NCBI GenBank assembly: GCA_017889745.1 | Contig: JAGGAG010000122.1 | Location: 1 to 9,530 of the forward strand | Source: Gemmatimonadota bacterium | Lineage (GTDB): Bacteria; Gemmatimonadota; Gemmatimonadetes; Gemmatimonadales; GWC2-71-9 | Reading direction: 5' to 3' | Length of the DNA stretch: 9,530 nucleotides | Shown here: positions 7,005 to 9,530 of the stretch, one piece after another | Numbering within the stretch: position 1 is the first letter of the stretch | Layout of the letters: every line of letters begins with the position of its first letter | The notes under the pieces: model-generated | The model's input: the letters and a program-made list of their open reading frames with translations, nothing else | Database searches by the model: none | Told to the model about the DNA's origin: nothing | Made by a program: the position numbers and the translations under genes

Positions 7005-8386
7005 TATGGCACGAGGGTGTTCTTGAACCAGATGTTCGCCCCGGCAGTCGCGCTCACGGTCACGGATGCAGAGACCGCTGCCGTGGTCCAGTTCGGTTCA
7101 AATGTCTGCTGGTCCGTGTAGCCGGCTCGGCAATCGGCAGTGAGGCACGGGTTGGTGTACTCGAATACCTTCGCCATACCACTCCCCGGGTTCTCGGTAA
7201 CAGTGATGGTCACCGTGGCGACATCGTTGGGCGGCGCGGGAGCGCTCCACACCTCCTGGCAAACCACCTGCACTTCACCCGAGCCATCGGGATAGATGTG
7301 GGGGCCCAGGTTGGTGTAGCTGACATTCGGGGCAGTGACACCTCCCGCTGGAGACGCCACGGTGACGGCCGTCCCACCGAGACCGACCGGATCATCGGTG
7401 AAGTGGTTACTGGTGCACAGGTACACCTTGCCAGCCTGGGGAGCCCAGAAGCTGAACGATGGTGGAGCGACGGTCAGCCCCGTGGTCGAGTGCACGCTGA
7501 CCGGCATCGAGCCCGAGAGCGTCCCGCCAGCCTCGGTGGCCGTCACGGTGAAGGACCCGAGGACGTTCCCCGCCTGGAAGAGACCACCCGGCGAGATCGT
7601 ATTGTGAACCGTCGTCAAGGTAGAGTACGTGACGCTCCACACCACCGCGACCGGCACCGTGGTGTTATCGTTGAGCCGTCCAACAGCCGCGTACTGCTGC
7701 GTGATGAACGGAAGGATCCGCACCCCAGACGGTGAAACCTCGATCGCGACCAGGTTGGGCGGCGGAGTCGTGATCGTAACGCCGGCATTCCCGGAGATGG
7801 CGCTGCCCACCTCCGTCGCGGTGACCTGATATGCCCCGTCAGCTGGACCCGCGGTATAGAGCCCTGACGAGTTGATCGTCCCACCGGTGGCGGTCCAATT
7901 CACCGTGACGCTCCCGGTGCCCCCGCCACTGTAGTGCCCAGTGGCCGTGAACTGCTGCTTGGCTGTCGGGGCCAGCGAAACCGTCGCGGGTGACACCGTG
8001 ACGCTCGTCAGCACCGGCGGCGCCGCGGTGACGGTCACGGCGGCCGCGCCGCTGACCGAGCCACCCTGCCCGGTCGCGACCACCTCGAAGGTGCCCGGCA
8101 CCGGTCCCGCCGTGAAGAGACCGCTGGCGGAGACCGTACCACCAGTCGCAGTCCAGCTCACCGTGACAGCTGCGCTGCTCCCGTCGCTGAAGTGACCAGT
8201 GGCCGTGAACTGCTGCGTGGCGGCCACCTGAAGGGTGGCTGACGCTGGAGACAGCTCAATCGAGCTCAGGTTTGGTTCCGGCGGCCCCTCACTCCCGGAA
8301 CAGGACGTGAGGACACCGGCCAGCACGGTCGATACAAGGCCGAGGGCGCGGCGCGTCCAGAATGGACGGCCGCGCCTCGGGTTCAA
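7004..8386 (-). CDS. Lipoprotein with three 86-residue Ig-like (Big_2-type) repeats and a C-terminal IWFKN module
   Basis: A 460-residue secreted lipoprotein, probably surface-anchored; its ligand or partner cannot be told. The signal peptide MNPRRGRPFWTRR-ALGLVSTVLAG ends in the lipobox LTSC (Cys29). Three Ig-like repeats follow at 40-125, 126-211 and 212-297, each with SP near its start, a QQF/QQY-(T/A)A-(T/V)G strand, a central tryptophan and SGLFTAG-like and VTATE-like strands. The C-terminal module (302-460) has Cys324, Cys376 and Trp380 in CQEVW, a VTENP turn and the end IWFKNTLVP. It resembles residues 47-193 of the neighbouring upstream lipoprotein. I chose the TTG at 8386 because it gives a clean lipoprotein signal and a 20-base gap after the upstream stop; the frame is also open to a GTG at 8467, which would add 27 residues, overlap the upstream gene by 61 bases and spoil the signal peptide. 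No strong ribosome binding site is seen, so translation may depend on the upstream gene. Confidence 0.82.
   Translation of the reverse strand: MNPRRGRPFWTRRALGLVSTVLAGVLTSCSGSEGPPEPNLSSIELSPASATLQVAATQQFTATGHFSDGSSAAVTVSWTATGGTVSASGLFTAGPVPGTFEVVATGQGGSVSGAAAVTVTAAPPVLTSVTVSPATVSLAPTAKQQFTATGHYSGGGTGSVTVNWTATGGTINSSGLYTAGPADGAYQVTATEVGSAISGNAGVTITTPPPNLVAIEVSPSGVRILPFITQQYAAVGRLNDNTTVPVAVVWSVTYSTLTTVHNTISPGGLFQAGNVLGSFTVTATEAGGTLSGSMPVSVHSTTGLTVAPPSFSFWAPQAGKVYLCTSNHFTDDPVGLGGTAVTVASPAGGVTAPNVSYTNLGPHIYPDGSGEVQVVCQEVWSAPAPPNDVATVTITVTENPGSGMAKVFEYTNPCLTADCRAGYTDQQTFEPNWTTAAVSASVTVSATAGANIWFKNTLVP
7496..8269 (-). repeat. Three tandem 258-base coding repeats (Ig-like domains)
   Basis: The repeats occupy 8269-8012, 8011-7754 and 7753-7496 in coding order. 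The spacing is exact: the aromatic residue of the QQ(F/Y) motif falls at residues 60, 146 and 232. Repeats 1 and 2 are also close at the DNA level: the 21 bases at 7938-7958 recur without change at 8196-8216, a shift of 258. Repeat 3 has diverged (QQYAAVG, NDNTTVPVAVVW) and lacks the WTATGGT signature shared by the first two. This suggests that repeats 1 and 2 come from a later duplication or are kept alike by gene conversion. Confidence 0.8.
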
Positions 8387-8406
8387 CGATGGTACCGCGC
8401 GATGGG

Positions 8407-9408
8407 TTATGGACAGTGGCCAGGTCCCGTGAGGCCGTTGTTGTAATCGTCCAGCGTTTCCGCCCACGCAAGAGCCTGCGTCCGCTGGTTACTGGTCAAG
8501 GTAGTGCTGCCAGCGGCAAGCCCGCCGAAGAGCGACTCAGCGCCCGACAGTGCGCCGTCCACGGCACCCGTCGTCGACGCGCCATTCAGGACGTTCAGCT
8601 TGGCCGCCATGTACTGGTGCGCCAGGTTGTAGAACGCATTTCCCCTGGGCGGAGTCTGCCACACCTGGTACCACGACGCACCTGAGTTGAAGAAGAGGGT
8701 CGCCTCCTCGGCCACGCCGAGCTTCTGCCAGCCTGCGTCGTACGGGGCCGGTCCCTGACGTGAATGCGTCTTCCAGTAACCCTGGGTGTAGGTGCAACCC
8801 TCACCATTGGGCGGGGGCGGTGTCGTAACGGTGACGTTCTTGAACCAGATCTCGTACGCCCCGCCATTGTCTACCTGGACAGACGCGGTGTAGGGACCCT
8901 CGGACGGCGGGGAGAGCACGGGATCGAGCGAGAAATAGACATCGTCAAATGCCGCTCCCGGAGTCCGCTTGACCAGCCGGTAGAACAGCAGCGCCGATCC
9001 GGGTTCGGGATCCTCCGTCACGGCAACCGTCGCACTCGTGCCACCAGTCCAGACCTTCACGCACTGAGGCGTGGGCGCCGGCGTATTGTACCCGATCAGG
9101 ACGCTGTTACCGCCGCTGACCGCGGGGTCCAGCGTGCCGTCGCCGGTGGTGAGTGCCGCCGAGACCCGCCCTGAGGTCACGTCACCGTTGGGCAGTTTCG
9201 TGAGGGGGTCGACCGAGAACTTGCATGCCCAGAGTTCGCCCTGGGTGGCAGGTGAAATCAGGGCCATGGGTTCCCCGACAGGGGTCAGGGGACTGTTGGA
9301 CGTGGGGTTGTCCGTAGCACATCCCGCCAGCGCACCCAAGGCTGCAAGGGCATAACCGACCGGGGTGAGCAGGCGCTTACGCCGCGTGGTCAAAGGTAGT
9401 CCGTTCAT
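8407..9408 (-). CDS. Lipoprotein with an N-terminal IWFKN module and a C-terminal TQGYWKTH domain
   Basis: A 333-residue secreted lipoprotein of unknown function. MNGLPLTTRRKRLLTPVGYALAALGA is followed by the lipobox LAGC (Cys30). Residues 47-193 form a beta-rich module with Cys62, Cys116 and Trp120 (CVKVW), ATVAVTEDPEPGS and the end EIWFKN; the next gene carries a similar module at its C terminus. After a proline linker (TTPPPPNGEG), residues 205-333 form a second domain that opens CTYTQGYWKTH, continues through SWYQVWQTPPRGNAFYNLAHQYMAAKLN (split here only by domain strands) and ends GHCP, so Cys205 and Cys332 may bridge its two ends. I have a recollection of similar TQGYWK(T/N)H domains in secreted proteins of environmental bacteria but know no function. 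The ATG at 9408 is preferred over an in-frame start at 9498 because it gives the signal peptide and is preceded by GGAAGGAA. Not an obvious enzyme, and no transmembrane segment beyond the signal. Confidence 0.85.
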   Translation of the reverse strand: MNGLPLTTRRKRLLTPVGYALAALGALAGCATDNPTSNSPLTPVGEPMALISPATQGELWACKFSVDPLTKLPNGDVTSGRVSAALTTGDGTLDPAVSGGNSVLIGYNTPAPTPQCVKVWTGGTSATVAVTEDPEPGSALLFYRLVKRTPGAAFDDVYFSLDPVLSPPSEGPYTASVQVDNGGAYEIWFKNVTVTTPPPPNGEGCTYTQGYWKTHSRQGPAPYDAGWQKLGVAEEATLFFNSGASWYQVWQTPPRGNAFYNLAHQYMAAKLNVLNGASTTGAVDGALSGAESLFGGLAAGSTTLTSNQRTQALAWAETLDDYNNGLTGPGHCP

Positions 9409-9504
9409 TGGTCTGAATTCCTTCCGGATTGTTCGTGCGGTTCCCACTATATCTTTTTCAACATCCGTTCCGCGAGGATCGAAGTGGGATGCAGGCACGT
9501 TATA
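9409..9504 (-). promoter_or_regulatory. Promoter and leader of the lipoprotein pair, with a good ribosome binding site
   Basis: Read on the minus strand, TGATATAAC (9507-9499) fits an extended -10 element, with TG one base before TATAAC. A start of transcription near 9492 would give a leader of about 84 bases. The -35 region is poor, as extended -10 promoters allow. A second AT-rich element, TATAGT at 9451-9446, is an alternative closer to the gene. GGAAGGAA lies about 11 bases before the ATG at 9408. The sharp drop in GC compared with the rest of the window supports a control region. Confidence 0.45.
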
Positions 9505-9507
9505 TCA

Positions 9508-9524
9508 TTGTGTCACAACCGGTT
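9508..9524. promoter_or_regulatory. Overlapping palindromes just upstream of the lipoprotein promoter, possible operator
   Basis: TTGTGTCACAA (9508-9518) is an inverted repeat with five-base arms around one base. AACCGGTT (9517-9524) is a perfect eight-base palindrome that shares its first two bases. Both lie immediately upstream of the extended -10 element, where a transcription factor would bind. TTGTG/CACAA half-sites recall binding sites of several regulator families, but the spacing does not match the long CRP site, and I cannot name a regulator. Confidence 0.3.
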
Positions 9525-9530
9525 ACATGA

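Noticed and set aside
6872..7735. Plus-strand open frame of 287 codons opposite the repeat lipoprotein
   Set aside because: It runs from inside the DUF35 gene across the convergent junction, shows no family motif, and lies opposite a gene with a clear signal peptide and repeats.
7938..8216. The repeated 21-base word as a mobile-element or CRISPR repeat
   Set aside because: It occurs twice, 258 bases apart and in frame within the protein repeats, with no spacers or terminal inverted repeats.
9409..9498. N-terminal extension of the TQGYWKTH lipoprotein to an in-frame start at 9498
   Set aside because: The 30 extra residues are polar and would precede a clear lipoprotein signal peptide; the ATG at 9408 has its own ribosome binding site, and the extension covers the likely promoter and leader.

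Overview
The window is GC-rich bacterial DNA. It holds a broken glutamate synthase gene, a compact three-gene operon whose products look archaeal, and, converging on these from the other end, two secreted lipoprotein genes. The long Ig-like-repeat lipoproteins and the high GC content suggest a Gram-negative environmental bacterium, perhaps Gemmatimonadota. That placement is an impression from gene style only, not a computed assignment.

Layout. Positions 2-4140 (+) carry gltB, the large subunit of glutamate synthase. The 5' end lies outside the window. The gene is interrupted near 1490-1501, where the reading frame changes and roughly 25 family-conserved residues are missing; everything on either side is a well-preserved GltB. 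Positions 4141-4307 form a structured spacer with several hairpins. Positions 4308-6915 (+) encode, with stop/start overlaps at both junctions, an archaeal-type HMG-CoA synthase, a SCP-x-like acetoacetyl-CoA thiolase, and a DUF35 zinc-ribbon/OB-fold protein. In archaea these three proteins form one complex that channels acetoacetyl-CoA to HMG-CoA at the head of the mevalonate pathway, and the active-site and zinc residues are present here. HMG-CoA reductase and the later mevalonate enzymes are not in the window.

Positions 6916-7003 are a short convergent junction with a long imperfect hairpin. On the minus strand, 9408-8407 and 8386-7004 encode two lipoproteins separated by 20 bases, probably one transcript starting near 9490. 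The first has a module of about 145 residues followed by a Cys-bounded domain containing TQGYWKTH. The second has three Ig-like (Big_2-type) repeats of exactly 86 residues, then a version of the same module. The shared module has paired cysteines and ends in IWFKN; I do not recognise a named family for it. No enzymatic function is visible for either protein; both are probably outer-membrane or surface proteins.

The points most worth following are the archaeal-type HMG-CoA operon in a bacterial setting, the lipoprotein pair linked by the shared module, and the gltB lesion, which may be real or an assembly error. I saw no tRNA, rRNA, CRISPR array, insertion sequence or transposase.
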